The notes beneath the pieces are model-generated. The model saw only the letters and a list, made by a program, of their open reading frames with translations, was not told the origin of the DNA and searched no databases. Source: Brasenia schreberi (Eukaryota > Streptophyta > Magnoliopsida > Nymphaeales > Cabombaceae). Taken from it: DNA of 64,000 nucleotides. The stretch spans positions 8,473,501-8,537,500 of the forward strand of contig JAYKKT010000089.1 in NCBI GenBank assembly GCA_036023115.1. The letters are read 5' to 3'. The position numbers were made by a program, and so were the translations under genes. Below are positions 48,901 through 62,569 of this stretch, piece by piece. The number at the start of each line of letters is the position of its first letter. The stretch's first letter is position 1.

Positions 48901-51201
48901 AGGGTTGTTCTACCCAAGTAATCTGGTAGGTTTCAGAGCAAACAGTCGGGGATTGTCTGGCAGTGAAAAGCTTAAAACGAGAAACAAGATGACTGGAGTA
49001 GGTGATTTTGACCCCTTGAACGAACAAAATCGAGGGCCAAGAACAAATAATAGCGGGAATTCTTGGGTATCTGATGCAGACACAGTTGGGTGTCTTGGTT
49101 CTGAAAATACTGGTAAAGGAAACAATTTTGCTGTTATAAGGAGGGACCAATACAACCTTCCTGATTTCCCTATCAAGTATGATGATGCTTTCTTCTTTGT
49201 GATTAAGTCCTATAGTGAGGATGATATTCACAAGAGCATTAAGTACAGCGTTTGGGCAAGCACACCTAATGGGAATAAGCGGCTCGACAGTGCATACCAA
49301 GATGCTCAGGAACGGTGCAAGGAGAAGGGAATTTCAAAGTGCCCTGTTTTCCTATTTTTCTCGGTAAATTACTTGGTGCATTTATCTGCTTATTTCCTTT
49401 TAGATGCTATAATATACCAGCTAAGGGTTGCAATCTCATATAATCCAGCTAAGGGATTCAGTCACTTCTGGTTGAGGTTTTGCCATCTCCTATGGACTTT
49501 GGACATAAGTCCCTCCCATTCTCTGAAAATGGCATTTTATACAGTGATAGTACCAAATATTAACACATGATATTAAGCTTTTATGCACCTGAGGTTAAGA
49601 AAGGTTTTTAAATTGGTTGGCAATGTGTAGTTATGTTCTAAAAGTTGCTTTTTCCTTGTTTCAATGGGGCCGATAACTGGTGTCTCTGTTCAGCTAATAG
49701 TGAAATTCGTGTAATGGTTGGGTAAAGGCGGATTTACAGAGTCTGTTTAAAATTTGTGGTTCCAGGTGAATGCAAGCGGCCAGTTTTGCGGAGTGGCTGA
49801 GATGACTGGGAAGGTTGATTTTAACAAGAACATGAACTTTTGGCAGCAAGACAAGTGGAGTGGTTTCTTCCCTGTCAAGTGGCATATTATAAAGGATGTC
49901 CCAAATCCACAGTTCCGGCATATTATATTGGAGAATAATGACAACAAACCTGTGACTAATAGCAGGGACACCCAGGAGGTACTCTTTAATGGCATCCATA
50001 GTCTTCTTGGCATCAGTTGTGATACATAAAGTGAATTTTTCTGTTGAAGCGTCAAGTTCTCAGAATAATTTTTAATGTTGCCATTTTCACCTGGGTTAAC
50101 TCAAACCGTATGCTTGCCTGAAAGCCTTCACTTTATAATTGACTTTGCTTCATGTACCAAATTGAATCTTGGGCAGAGCTCGACAAACTTGGACTGAACT
50201 AAAGGGAATTTCTGGTCAACTTGGCTCATCCATCTAAATTTGAATCGTGTTCTATCAATGTTGTCTTCTAAAAAATTATGGTAATTCTGACAAGCAAGTA
50301 CCTTTTAAAGTTGAGTTTTGTGTTCTGACAAAGTAGTGATGGAAATTTGTTACATGACGACTGGGGCTTTTGATGGGTTATCTTTTCCCTCCCTGAGATT
50401 AGTTTCTGGTATTTTGGCTTTCAAACCTGAAATGACGTCTTTACTCATAAAAAATGGGTTACTTTGGGAGCCGAATTCAGAAATTTAATAATGGTAATAG
50501 TATAGTTGCTAAATCATGAACTCCAGTTGGTATGGATATTTGAAGGGGATTTACTTGGTCTGCCTTTTAGGGTTAATGGTGTCCCAGATTTGGTTTAACT
50601 AAACGTTGAAGGTTCCTTGCGATTCCTTGTGAAATGCACAAATTCTTAGTTTAAATATTTTGCGGTTTGTCCATTTGTTCTGAGCAGTGAAGCCAGTAAG
50701 TTTTATGTTTTTTTCTTCTTTGCAGGTGAAATATCCTCAAGGTATCGAAATGCTCAGAATTTTCAAGAACTATTCCTCCAAGACATCCATATTGGATGAC
50801 TTCGACTTTTATGAAAGTAGGCAGAAAGTGATGCTGGACAAGAGGATTCCTTCTCCTGCTCTCATGGAGTCGGCACAGGTAATGCGGAGACCGTTTCCTT
50901 TATTTAAGGTCCCTATAAGCAAAATTTGCTTGATACCTTGTTTATAGTTAACTTCAAGCGATACCGTTAATGTAAAGTAGAGCTCTTATTGTTGAATTGT
51001 TTCAGCAGCTGCATGATTGCATTAGTGATTAATGTATGTTGTTGCCCTTGTCTTCAGCAAAAACCGGATGAAGCTGTACCGGCAGCCGCAAGGGCAGATA
51101 TGCCAAAGCCTGCTGTTGCCAACACTGGTCAGTCGACGGGCTCAGCTGCGTCAAAGAGGAACAAGGATGGGCGGCCAGAAGATGCTGAAGAAAAAGTATG
51201 A
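45945..51201 (+). CDS. YTH-domain m6A reader, ECT type
   Basis: Nine coding exons: 45945-45972, 46868-46932, 47108-47273, 47370-47446, 48263-48736, 48803-49363, 49766-49978, 50726-50878 and 51058-51201. All are GT-AG and in phase, giving 626 aa. The N-terminus [20 protein letters not shown] is followed by a Tyr/Pro/Gln-rich disordered region ([27 protein letters not shown]). The YTH domain spans about 395-565 ([17 protein letters not shown] to [18 protein letters not shown] end). The m6A-binding aromatic cage is intact: W421 (SVWAST), W483 and W488 (FWQQDKWSG). The layout, a low-complexity N-terminus with a near-C-terminal YTH domain, is that of plant ECT (YTHDF-class) cytoplasmic readers that bind m6A in mRNA. 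Which ECT it is cannot be resolved by eye. Two features could generate variants: an upstream in-frame ATG at 45813 and a strong donor-like GTAAGT inside exon 3 at 47213. Confidence 0.95.
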
Positions 51202-51734
51202 GAGCTTGAATTGGTCGCGCGGCATGTTGAATTTCTAATGCAAGGCAGCCGAGAGAGGGTTCATTACTGGTTGGGATGGTGGCAATTGCTGGAAGGCATT
51301 TTTTGCTTGCGGTAGAGGTGCTTGATTATGATAACTAATCAGTTCAAGTACTCCAACCATTTTTTATCTTGGAAAGTTCCAAATGCGCCATTTATGCAAC
51401 GAAGATTTCGCAGCTGCCATTTCTTTTGTTTCTCCCGCAGAGCTGCAGCTAGTGGGTGCATCCAGTCCCTTGATTTCTGTTCTTCATTACATCTTTCCTT
51501 CTGGTCTTTGTGTAGGAATGTAGGTTTAAAAGGTTTGTTTGTGTGCGTGCCTGTGTCTGTTGGGACAGGTGGTTTTTGTGGTGGTTGCAGTGTGTGTGTG
51601 TGTGTGTGTTGGGGAGAGGATGGTTTACGGCTGGGATTACATTGTGGTTTACTTGGTTAAGGAAAAGGCTTTTGTACCAAAATTGATGCAAGGAGAAAAA
51701 AATTGAAAAAGAAGAAAGCATCGTTCATGCTAAG

Positions 51735-51740
51735 AATAAA
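51735..51740 (+). other. Candidate polyadenylation signal of the YTH gene
   Basis: AATAAA lies about 530 nt after the stop codon. Plant poly(A) signals are loose, so usage is only inferred. Confidence 0.4.
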
Positions 51741-52389
51741 CGTGCACAAATTACCTTCTGGTGTAGTATCTGGCTGCTTGTCAACTATTTTCGAATTGAA
51801 CTCACATTCTCATAGTCGGATTGTTTGTTACAGAAAGGTCGTTGTGGGAGATGCGAACAGAGATCTGTTCATGATTTTTCATCCCTTCTCCAATACAGAA
51901 GCAGCTAAAGCCCTGATCAGAGAACTGAGTCCAAAATCTGCACGTCATGCAAAGTCAGAAGCCTTAGAACCGCCCGGGTAGCTTTGCCATTTCTTGTTGC
52001 CCCACTCGTGTTTAGTTTGAACAATGCCGATCAATCTGCGCATTTATTTCTTTCTCGTTGAGTGAGTTGCCTCAACTTGCCAAATCCTGTTGAAGTATGT
52101 CTCGATGATTCTGCTCAACTTGTGTGTTTCTGAGGTAACGTACCATGATTCATTCTTTCTTAAATATGCACCAAGTTGCCTTTAACATACTTTGAAGGTT
52201 GCAACTGCACCAAAGAAATAACAATACTTAAAAATGCGCACGTTCGTAATCAAACCAAAGAGTTGGACGGTTTGCAACATGTCAGCCGATAATAATAAAA
52301 GACTAAAGCTATTATATTTTTTACAACGTACCTGGTTTTCCGACTTTTTTTTATAAAAAAAGGGCTACCCATCGCTAGTGTTTCTTTTT

Positions 52390-52500
52390 CTCTTTTTTGT
52401 TACAATGGGGAGGCTGAAGCCGATGCACATGTACACCCCAGTTATCGAACTAGTGACCTTATCCCCTAGCCAGGCGAGGCATTGTTCTTTGTACGATGTT
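52390..52500 (-). mobile_element. SINE-like repeat, minus-strand copy
   Basis: The minus strand shows GCCTCGCCTGGCTAGGGG (A-box-like), ACTAGTTCGATAACTGG (B-box-like), ATCGGCTTCAGCCTCCCC and TTGTAAC followed by a run of A. It shares the 3' end of the copies at 0.7 and 43.4 kb. Confidence 0.5.
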
Positions 52501-53052
52501 CCATCTTTAATACCCAAGATATACATGACGAAACTGCGCTGGGGAACTCTCATGTAGTTTTACACATCTACCATTCAAAGTCGGTACTCTATTAGGTTGA
52601 GATGTACTAAAAGCAACAGAATGGTAAAGTGGTGTTTAATATAGTCGGTTGCCTCATGGAAAGTTTCGCTTAGCGCTGCCGGAATCTCGCTGAACACCGG
52701 GTGGAGATCATCTTCCGAAATGGAGGTGTGGGCCAAGTTGACGGTTTAGGGATCTACTATTCAATTGTTTTCTTAAGCGTGTTATCAACAATATGAATGC
52801 GTCAGGCGTGTTTTCTGATTTTTACAAACTCGTTAGGTGCGTTTTCAAAAACTTCCGTCTTCGTAATGGAAGTGGCTATGCATAAGGCTTATCATGCAAC
52901 CGTAAAGCGGATGGCCTGGCGGGCTTATCTTTCCATTATGAAAGATTCCCCATCTTGGTGGGACATAAGAGAGAACTGGATAATAACTTATATACTCACC
53001 TAACAATCTTTATTTATTTTTTTATCACTTATTGACTTTCTAAATTTAACTA

Positions 53053-53130
53053 TAGGTCCCAAGCCTGGATGAGAAAGGAAAAGTGTTTGGATGGGCTCCT
53101 GACAACTAGTATAAAACTTTGTCGGACTTC
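53053..53130 (+). mobile_element. RTE 5'-leader fragment
   Basis: AGGTCCCAAGCCTGGATGAG and ATAAAACTTTGTCGGACTTC match the leader of the LINE (about 4878-4950). The piece is short and isolated. Confidence 0.6.
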
Positions 53131-55020
53131 CACTATGAATCTATAACTTATGAGAATTTGGTTGGTGTTTACTTTAATCTATTTTACTTTAATGACAACC
53201 TGCCGTTTCCAGAGAATTACCATATCTGCATGCCCTATGTCGATCTTATGATCCTGAGAGATGGATTTTGAACTTATAATCAACCATTCTGAATTGGAAC
53301 ATGAAATTGGTCATTGGATTGACTCGGTGACTCATTGGGGGTTAAGGCATGATAATTTTAATTTTCACAATGTTTCTTTCGAGCTTTTTCAAGAGTCGAA
53401 CCTCATTAAAGTTAAAATCTAATGGTTAAAATTTTTCTCATGAACTTATTTACCCACAACCTACGTATTGTTATAAAGATTTAGTTTACTCAGAAGGGAC
53501 AAAATGGCTCGTTGGCTATCCACTCTTACATAAATTGCAGTTAAACGATGGTTCCGAAGTACCAATCTCGTATGGTCTTCCTCAGTTGAGAGCAGTTCCT
53601 TGCGGAAACCTTCATAGAATTATAGAAATAACAATTTAAATAGGCAAACAAGCCACGAATAGGCCATTATCTATTCATGGGGCTCATTTAGAAGATATTT
53701 TCAAGACTCAGATGTATTATGAACTATATTTGGGCCGTAGTGCCTTGTTTAACCACGCTTAGATTTTAACAAGTATATAATGAAAATAAAATAAGATAAT
53801 TTTGGACCACGGAGCATATCAGTAGTTTCAATAGTTCTGTTTCATGTCAACACTATGTGCAAGAATAAACAAAGCAGAATACCCTAAGGTTATCGATACC
53901 TGGTGCATAAATGATCATTTAACAATAAGCTCTTTCCTAGAAACTTCCAGAGGGACATAAGCACTTACCAGAAGAATACTTTTATTTAGACTAGTTATCA
54001 GAAAAGTGACTGTTGGCGTATGAGTCACATGCGGGCCCAATGCTGAAGTTGTTTAGGTATCTACATCATAAGAGGACGGACGAGGATATCAATGTTGTCA
54101 ATATCAGAAGATCCTCCTTAAAGTCATCTTACCTCTACTTGAGATCAATGAGGTTCCAATGCTTCTTAAAAGGCTAGATTGTCTGCTCCTGAAGCAAAGG
54201 GCAACTCCAGCGGCTTCATAAAAAAGAAAAATGGCTAAAATGGATGGACTTCACGAAGCAGATACCCTTTTTGCAGAAAAAGGTACGTGAAACGTGTTTC
54301 GGGCGGTCTAGCTCAGTCATTGCTCTGGTTGGAAACAACCTGAATGGACCGATCACAAACAGAAAAGGGCATCTAATCTAGCAGAGAGTGATCTCCCAAA
54401 TCCCAGGTAAAAGCACATAGCATACCAGTACCATGAACAATGCCTTGTTAACACTGCATTGAATATTATTTTACAGCTACAAATAGTACCGTGCAAGTTA
54501 ATTTTGTTGGGATAAGCTTATCAAAAGCCAGAGACTCAGATCCTTTGATTCCTAACCAATGCTCAGTTCAAATATAACGCTGAACGGATGACAAAAAAGA
54601 TCTGAAAGCTACAGATAAAAAGTGATGTCCATAAGATGTTGACAGCAGCAAGAGTTTAAACACCATGTTGGCTGACTTTCGAACAATAGCGTTGTAGCTT
54701 AGAGTTAGGACATAAAGGTCACAAAATCGCCCAGGCAAGGAACAGAATCTGAGACAAAAGGACGGCATCAGTGAATACCAAGCACTTGAACACCAGATAG
54801 TTCTCCTGTCCTTAAAAGGTGAAATCTGCAGAAAATAATAAATTATTCCATCCTAAGATATTAATTTTAGTCCTGTGGAACACTATTCAGATGGCCATAA
54901 TTCTGAAAGAAAGTTTAAAGGCAAAGCTAGGTGATGGAAATCCGTACAGAGAGAGAGATTGAAATTGCGGAAATAGTAGTAGTAGTTGTCACCTTTCTTT
55001 AAAGATATGAGCTTCCAATT

Positions 55021-58000
55021 CTACATTAAGGGGACCAACCACCTCATTTCTGCACCATTTCCATTAGCTAAATAATAAATTTTCTTCCAATTCTCCTCTG
55101 AGAATCCATCAGGACGAATGAGTCGCTGTCTGAAGAGAGTAAGATAAGTACAAAAATAAGCATGGTGTAGATTGCTTGCTTACTACCTTATAATATGACT
55201 CAATCACTGTGTCATGTCTCCATCAGCAACCCAAAATTGAGCAGGTCAATAGTCTGACAAAAGTACGTGGTACTTACGGACACAGTTGACACTGTTTACT
55301 TCATGTGTAAGATATATGTCAATATGTGATGGAAGTCAGTTTTTTGTTATTATTTGAAAATGAGGGCACCATAATAATTTCTTATCTTTTGCTTTAATTT
55401 AAACCTCATCAAGAGATTGCATTTAGTGTGCTCTTAAAAACTTAGAAGACTCCACCTCCAATAATATGCTTCTCTTATGCAAATGTGAACTAATTGGCTT
55501 TAAGCATTTTGCTTTCCTGACAGTAGTGCACAGTCTGAAGTTAGAGGTAACCAACATACCTACGGTAATATGAACACACTGTAGCGGCTTCATCCAGGCT
55601 GTAACGTGGAAAGAAGAGACGTGCATCCAGTGGGACATCTGGTAGGTCTTTCCGCAGTTTGCCTACCGCTGTTGAATGGGAAAAAGCACCCACCATCATG
55701 TCATCATGCAACATCGAGCGAAAAGCATGTACCTGAAAAGGAAGATAAGTTGCCGAAATTCCGAGACAAAGTGTTCTTTTGCATGAAATGGCCAAGATCC
55801 ATCAAACCATATTAAAAAAAAAGACTAACCGTAGAGAGTTCTTTTGCATGAATTGGCCGAGATGAGCGGGCTGTCACTGGCTCTTGATATTCACTGAATG
55901 TAAACCAATTATTGTACTGCAGTGCAAAAAGAAGGAAAAACAGAGACATTTTACACATTTTATGTCAGAATGTTGCAAAAATGGTTTGTTCAAATTTCCC
56001 AAGTCAATATGGCCAGGCCAGCCAGTACAGAAATGAACCAATATGAATGCTACCGACCGAATCCAGAAAAAGATGCACGATATACCAAGGGTAGGACTTA
56101 GAAAGGCACTAAGTGTTGTAATCAATCTAGGGCACAAACCAGTCCTGTGAGAATCTAGGCCAGTTCCAACAACCAAAAGGCCATAAGACAACTTCTAGAA
56201 CCTTGATCTAAATTAAGAACAACGAATAGTTTTGCTACAATAGTATTGCTTGGAACTAGTTCATAAGGAAGATGCCAATAGGACTTGACTTACCTGATCA
56301 ATAGCATAAAGAACTGGAATATCCTTGATAAGAGATAATTCCTCCCTCAAGCGCACAACCACTCCAACAGCAGCTTGTGAGTAAGTAAGGCCCGTTTGAA
56401 TTAAATCATACAAGGAAGAACCTTCAGGCATTGCCATGGAGTCAACGCCCTTCATCATTCCAATACCAGCACCTTCTCCCAAGGGTATAGGTTCAAAATT
56501 TTTGCAAGGTAGCTTTTGCATTTGAGCTTCATTACATTTAAGAAAGTCCTAAAAGGAGATGGATCAACAAATCTCATGTATTAACAGTAGCTTCTTTCTC
56601 AAATAAGAAACAACCTAAAGAGCAAAAGGCTAATGAAACACAAGATCATTGTATTATGGAGACATACAATTTCTAATAACTAACATGGCAGTAAAATCCC
56701 TTTGGCAGACTGCAAAAGCTCCCAACAAGACAAGATTAGCTTCTTGACACATACACAAAAAAAGAAAGAACGTTACAAGGGAAATGGACTGCATTTACCT
56801 GGAGAAACTCAGGGATCGATGCTATATTTGACATATAAGAGACCACTCTAGATTACCAACTTACTCAATGCCTCTCCCTTCAGTCAAAAGCCCAATCCCT
56901 ATATGGATGGATTTATAAATTTATAGCCATTGAACTGAACAAGAAAAGGCTTTGATTAATACAACCCATAGTGGTTATATGCACTTAGCACCCTTTAGGC
57001 ACTAAGGTGCCCTAGTTTAGCAGAAAACTGCTCATGTATGGTGGAATTGCATATTCACATGCAATATTAAGTAAATGTGCTCGTACCATAATAAGCAAAT
57101 ACCCCACTTCGTTCTTTAAAAATATTTAATAATCAAACATGTAAAGTTGTAAGAAGTCAACTCTTATGTTCAAGAGAAAATTTGAAATTTATGTGCCACC
57201 CGCAGTTTATGTGTCAATTGGCCCAATGTATTTATTTGACTCAACATTTCAAAGATTATAAAAAAGACACAATATGACATTATCTTCAAGGTCCAAGACA
57301 AATTTTAACCTTTCCACAAAATAACTTCTTTACTGGGCATCCTTTACCACACTTGGATAAACATAGCCATTTGATTGGCTATTTAATACAAGGTACAAGT
57401 CAATCATGTAGTTGCACACATATAATGTGAAGTGAAATGCAATTTTTCATGCTATCTTTTTGAAAATTAGAATCTTTTCAATTTATTCAGTAAAAATTTT
57501 GAGCGTCAAACACATAGTTGCACGAACATTGCATGAGCGTAACATATATCTACTATTTATAGTCTAAAACAGATTCATATTCATCTAATGTGTTCAATTA
57601 ACATCCAGTTACTTTTTCAAAATTCATTATGATTTATTACATATTTGCTTATCTTTTAGTGCTAATGTACGGCCACATTCAGTAAAGTAGCATTCAAGCG
57701 TGTCAGGAGACAACTAATAACAAAAGATATTGCCACAAAGATACAACCCTAAGAATCCAAAACCTAAGTCCTGTTATTGCACTGTGGAATGTGGTTCAGA
57801 GACCAGCTACAGGCCCAAATATACAAAAGTGCAATAGAAAGATTACCACACAAATGTTAAGAAAATGTTGTGCAAAACTCCTTCCTCTGAATATGTCAAG
57901 TTCTTTTCATGTTTCCGTAAAACCAAATTGTGCTTGTTTCACGATCTATAGAGCTTTGTAAACAACACGGAATAAAAAAAAAGATCTTGTTAACCCGGAC

Positions 58001-60005
58001 AAGGGATTTTTAATTTAACCACGCCCTTACATTGTGACAAAAATGGTTACAAAATTAAAACAAGAATAAGACCATGGAGACACATTAAAAGAGTTCCCAA
58101 CAATTAAGAACTTGTATCTACTAGAGCAGCCATTACATAGTTATAATTTTAAAAGGGTAAGCAAATTGACAAAGAAAAAATCTACCTGGAGAACTTTTGT
58201 AGCCTGAATAGGTGTGTCCCACAATCCTGTCTGTGGGTTTTTGTAGAAGAAACCACCATGAGTCCACTGTCTTCCATATGGAACATAAAAGACAATCCAA
58301 CCTTCAGCTCGTGCCCAGTGTACAAGCATAGCAAGTGCAATACTTTTTCCACAGCTAACAGGTCCATCCAAGACAATCTGCTTTTTAACTTTCGGTGCTG
58401 AAGAGAATAGTCCAAGAAACAACAAAGGTATCTTAATACGGGTTGCATGCCATATTAAGATGTCCCAAAATGAAGCTTTTTGGAAAGTAACAGATTCTAA
58501 ACCATGTCAGATCCTGTAGCGCTAACATCAAATCAAATAACATTCAAAACACAAGACATCGTTTGAACTACAAATCAGAGCCATAGGGCTTCTAAATCTA
58601 TCTAACTTTTCTGCATCTTCTCTATTTGATCCCTCCTGCGTCTTAGGTTAGCACATTTTATCCAGTGACTTTGACAACGTTTATTTGCTCATTTAGTAAA
58701 TGCAGGCACCACACCTTTGCAGTTTTCCACCTTTTATTTCTAAAGGTTGTTTGAAAAGATGAACATGTGTACGACTGTTCTAGTGCAGGCTGGTGTTACA
58801 TGATTGGAAATGGCTACCATTGAGGTTCAAAGGCATGCCTTGTACATTTTACAAGGTGATTTTCATTGCAAGTACTTACTACAAGCTTTAATTTTTAAGC
58901 TTCATGCCTCCAAAAACTAAAAAAATTGTGCAGATATGCTCCATTACTCCTAAGAAGTAAGACCGTGAATATAAGAAAAGGCCTCATTATACTTTGTAAT
59001 ATTAGAAACTTCAAAAATGCCTTAAACTGTATAGATGAAAGACTCGCTCCTTTAGCTTGGTCGATTTCATCATCTCTTCTTAATTTATAGTTTTCCTCTT
59101 ATTGCATTAAAACCTTTCCTGTCTTTGGTACAGATTCGGAGGCACATATTTCTTCTGAGTGACATTGGGAGAAGATGTTGCTTGTCAAAAGACACATGAA
59201 TCATGTCTAGCAAGGATTCAATCAGGAAAAATACTATGAAGCCCAGAAAACATAAGCAGTCAGAGAAAATTAAAGAACGTAAGAAAGAAGATAGATCACA
59301 TTTACTATGATGACGTATTGTCGGATCAACCACACGTCTGAAATTATCACGGAGATCCAGGAAAGCCTGCCTGACCAAAAGCGCACTCCGTTTCGTCTCC
59401 TCGAATTCCTTCTTCATTCCGAGAGGCAACCCTTCAGCCAATACTGCATTCAACTCTTCCATACTGCAAAAACGCCAACAAGTCATAAAAAACACATATC
59501 AAAACACCTGCATTAGAGTAGAGAAGTTGTTTTCCCAGTCAAAAAGAACGCCATTGGTGATGATTAACCTAAAATCCATGTAGCTACAAACGTCCCTTCT
59601 GGTGAGTTCGGAAATGGACTTGGCTTGAGTAAAGAGAGGAAAACCCTTCGGTCCGATGTTCAAGCTCTCGTCGTCTTCCTCGTCGGCTCTCCCTTGATCG
59701 TCCAACGGCAGATCGAAATTGATGTCGTCGACTGAAGAGGCTTCTTCCGAATTCATGGGAGACCCGCCCTTTGCTGCCTTGCCTTTGGGATTGGCCGCTT
59801 TCGCCCCCTTTGCCCCTTTTGCTCCTGACGGTTTCGCGCCGGAAGAGAACGGACGCGAACAGAGAGAGTAAGAAAAGGGCAAATTTTGGTTGTGGCTCCC
59901 GTTGATCTTCTCGTCGATGACGGAATTAGGGATTAAGAAAAGAGAATGATGACGGTTTGCGGCGGCGGCGGCGCGGAGGCCGCGTTGTGCGACGGTGCGC
60001 AGCAT
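55021..60005 (-). CDS. DAP3: Mitochondrial small-subunit ribosomal protein mS29 (DAP3)
   Basis: Seven exons: 59569-60005, 59306-59463, 58186-58397, 56294-56548, 55830-55916, 55560-55732 and 55021-55129. All have GT-AG sites and correct phase, giving 476 aa. The start is ATG at 60005, followed by an Arg/Ala-rich mitochondrial presequence (MLRTVAQRGLRAAAAANRHH), then a Gly/Ala/Lys repeat stretch and an acidic linker. EGLPLGMKKEFEE and LDLRDNFRRVVD precede a P-loop GPVSCGKS (residues 210-217), the GTP-binding Walker A motif of DAP3. FYVPYGRQWTHGG, PIPLGEGAGIGMMKG, PVLYAIDQ (Walker B-like) and YNNWFTFSEY follow. The C-terminus is RPDGFSEENWKKIYYLANGN and ends LVPLM. The protein is a structural GTPase of the mitoribosome small subunit; length and architecture fit plant homologues. 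The long introns are unremarkable. Confidence 0.95.
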
Positions 60006-60855
60006 TTTTCCGGCCGACGCGCTTCCAGGCGAGTCCACAAAATGGTCGATTAGTGAAAGAAACTGCGATGGGAAGAAATACGGGCACAAATTGCCCGAAG
60101 AGCAATAGCTCACCTGGCTTGGTTGTCGACTCACGAGTGACAGTTTACGAGTTCAGTATCCGGAGCGTGCATCTGGCTTCAACCTCCCTCCTTATTTTGC
60201 CGTGATTACGGAGTCGGTCCTACGAAACTACAACCATAACAGCCTATTTGGGTGTTTGATCACAAAGGGTGTTTGTTTGATTCATTTCTTGCGAAGACCA
60301 ACACGTAACACCTCTCTCTATTGAGGGGGTGTTTGATTATGAAGCCGACCTACAGAGCTGAACTGGAACCATAGCAACCCATCCCTTGCGAAAGACCAAC
60401 ACATAGATGCACAACCCCCTCATAGGAATCGAACTTCCCACATGCTAATGGATGTCAAAGAGCTCTACCGTAGAGCAAACACAGTGGGTCTTTTATGTGC
60501 ATGCATAGAACCATGTTAGGTGCATTGGGTTGGTTTGCCATTTGAATCAAAACATGAGTGTTATTTGTCATTTTTATTTCTTTATGTGCATTTTGTCTAG
60601 AATAAAAAGAATAAAAAAATGCCCTCCTTGTTAATTGGTTTAACCTTTGCAAATTAGTAATTGTGAACTTGTATGATTTAGTAACCTAGATAAGGAATTT
60701 AGGGGTGTTTAATTACAAGGTCTAGGCTTATAGAACTGGAACTGCCGTATGCCTAGGCCTTGTAATCAAACAAACGATTTGGCTCGCAATATTTTTTACT
60801 CATTTACGAGGCTCACCAACATAAAGTAACAGTTCTACAGGTCAGGCCTCGTATC

Positions 60856-60904
<49 letters not shown>

Positions 60905-62251
60905 GAAATCTGAAATTAGTTTACCATATGTAAGTGGTGCACCAGCACATCTAAAAATAAGAAATTTTTAATTTTAAAAAACAAAAAAGTATGTATACAT
61001 TTAAACGTGATCCATTTGTTCATTTGATTGGGTGGTCTATATTTGATGCATCACTCATGTATGATACATCAAATCTGGTCTAAATATATTTTATATATGT
61101 GTGTGTGTTGGGGGGAAGCAAAGAGGTTCCCTGGTGCTGCACGTCTAGTAGGTCTCTTGCTACTCTTCCTAACCTTAACCAAGTGAGTTGTTACTATTGA
61201 TGGAGTTTGACTCGGCTCGGAAAGGAAGGGGCTAGTAACCAATCCGAGAAATTCCCACTGCAAATTTCAGATTTGATGAGGATCAATCGGGGGGCATCAG
61301 AGGGTCAGGATTTGTTCAGATGTGCGATAGCTACAAGTCTTACCCACACGTACGGACGGGCAATCTGAGGGACCTTGCCTTTGCCTGTTAATCTGACAAA
61401 ACCCTGTTGATTTGGTGCATATGAACTCGTTCATTCTTGCATAGAGTGTTTCACTCCTGGAAAATCAAATGAGAACCGAGCTCGAACTGGTGGTTCCAAA
61501 CTATAATTTGGTTCTAGTTCCGAAATCCCACTTTTAATGCATGTGTTTTGAAATGAGCATGAAACAGGAACTGTAGTAGGACAGAACCTGTAAAAGAAGT
61601 GGAACCGAAACTGGCAATTTGGAACAACTGCCAGTCCCAGTTTACCCGGAACGGGCCAGGTTATCTTCTCCATTTAAGTTCTTGAGTAACGAATATAAAC
61701 AATAAAAGATTGGATTCAAACACCGATTTGAACATCACACAAGGAGTTCAGAGTTCTACTGTTGGGTGATTCTTGTGGGTCAAGCTCACAACTCAAGAAC
61801 TTCTGTAGTTTTGGGAAGCGGTTGCAAGAGGGAGAATTTGCATCGTATGACCGTCACTAATCATATCTAATCTCCACCGTACATCACATCTTCGAAAACC
61901 ATGCAAAGATGCAACTTTGGGATCGATGTTGATAGTACACACCAGTTCTCATTGAAGAGATCCAGGGGAGATGCACGTCGGGGATTGAATATGGACAGGA
62001 CATCCGTGATATGAAGTATGACTTGATATGGCCTCGTAGCTTGGGTGAAGATGAGAATAACAGCACATCAGCAACTTCACCATAACACATTTCAATTCAT
62101 TTTGCAGGTTTGCTTGAGTGAAACCTTCTCACCTAGTTGCCATGAAGTGACTTCGCCATATTAGAGAAACGTTTCTGAAAGTGAAAATACGAGCTTCTTG
62201 TGGTCTTTATACGGAGAATTTCACAATGCACAAGGAAATCACACATGCACG

Positions 62252-62287
<36 letters not shown>

Positions 62288-62290
62288 AAG
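60006..62290. other. Upstream of DAP3 and repeat-rich intergenic DNA
   Basis: It holds the DAP3 promoter (no clear TATA box seen), a SINE-like unit (60370-60475) and a (CT)n(CA)n(TA)n tract at 60857-60904. There is also a GGTTC/GAACC-rich tract at 61460-61670. No further gene was recognised. Confidence 0.45.
60370..60475 (-). mobile_element. SINE-like repeat with good B box
   Basis: The minus strand reads CTCTACGGTAGAGCTCTTTG and, about 30 nt on, GGGAAGTTCGATTCCTATG, a near-consensus B box. GTTGTGCATCTATGTGTTGG follows. The type differs slightly from the 43.4-kb copy. Confidence 0.5.
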
Positions 62291-62303
62291 AGAGAGAGAG
62301 GGG

Positions 62304-62488
62304 GAGTATGGTGGCCCATTACCACCGTATCCTAAGGTTGTATGGTTGGTTCAAGTGTTTCCCCTCAAGCAAGGTCGACTTTCAGTCTTGTAAATGGGTA
62401 AAACAAGCGCTGAGCCGACCTGGATGGCACCGGATTAGTCGGGGCCCTTTTGGTGGTGTGCTCCTCACCCTCTCAAAAAAAAAAGAGG
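62304..62488 (+). mobile_element. SINE-like repeat with A-rich tail
   Basis: This unit of about 185 bp starts GAGTATGGTGGCCCATTACC. It contains a B-box-like TGGTTGGTTCAAGTGTTTCC and TGGCACCGGATTAGTCGGGG, and ends CCTCACCCTCTC followed by ten A. It is preceded by a (CA)n(TA)n(GA)n tract. The A-tailed architecture suggests a retroposon; the family is unrecognised. Confidence 0.45.
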
Positions 62489-62569
62489 AACTAAGCTTGC
62501 ACTTTTATCATATTAACATACCCATAGCATTTCTTTGTTAGGAAGAGCGTATTGACAATTGAATGTAAT

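Larger units (their letters stand above)
51741..55020. other. Intergenic, no intact gene recognised
   Basis: It contains a SINE-like unit (52390-52500) and an RTE 5'-end fragment (53053-53130). Between 52790 and 53520 there are several short plus-strand ORF pieces (for example 52797-53003) that may be a decayed transposon ORF without an identifiable motif. The lowest-numbered part before 55020 should contain the 3' UTR of DAP3. Confidence 0.4.

Noticed and set aside
48375..49176. Minus-strand ORFs opposite YTH exons 5 and 6
   Set aside because: Antisense shadows of real coding exons; no independent gene features.
52797..53003. Short ORF with Trp-rich segment
   Set aside because: It might be a decayed transposon protein, but there is no identifiable motif and stops interrupt the continuation.
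54300..54360. tRNA-like GGTCTAGCTCAGTCATTGCT
   Set aside because: The A-box-like word is present, but no B box, acceptor stem or cloverleaf could be formed; not a tRNA gene.
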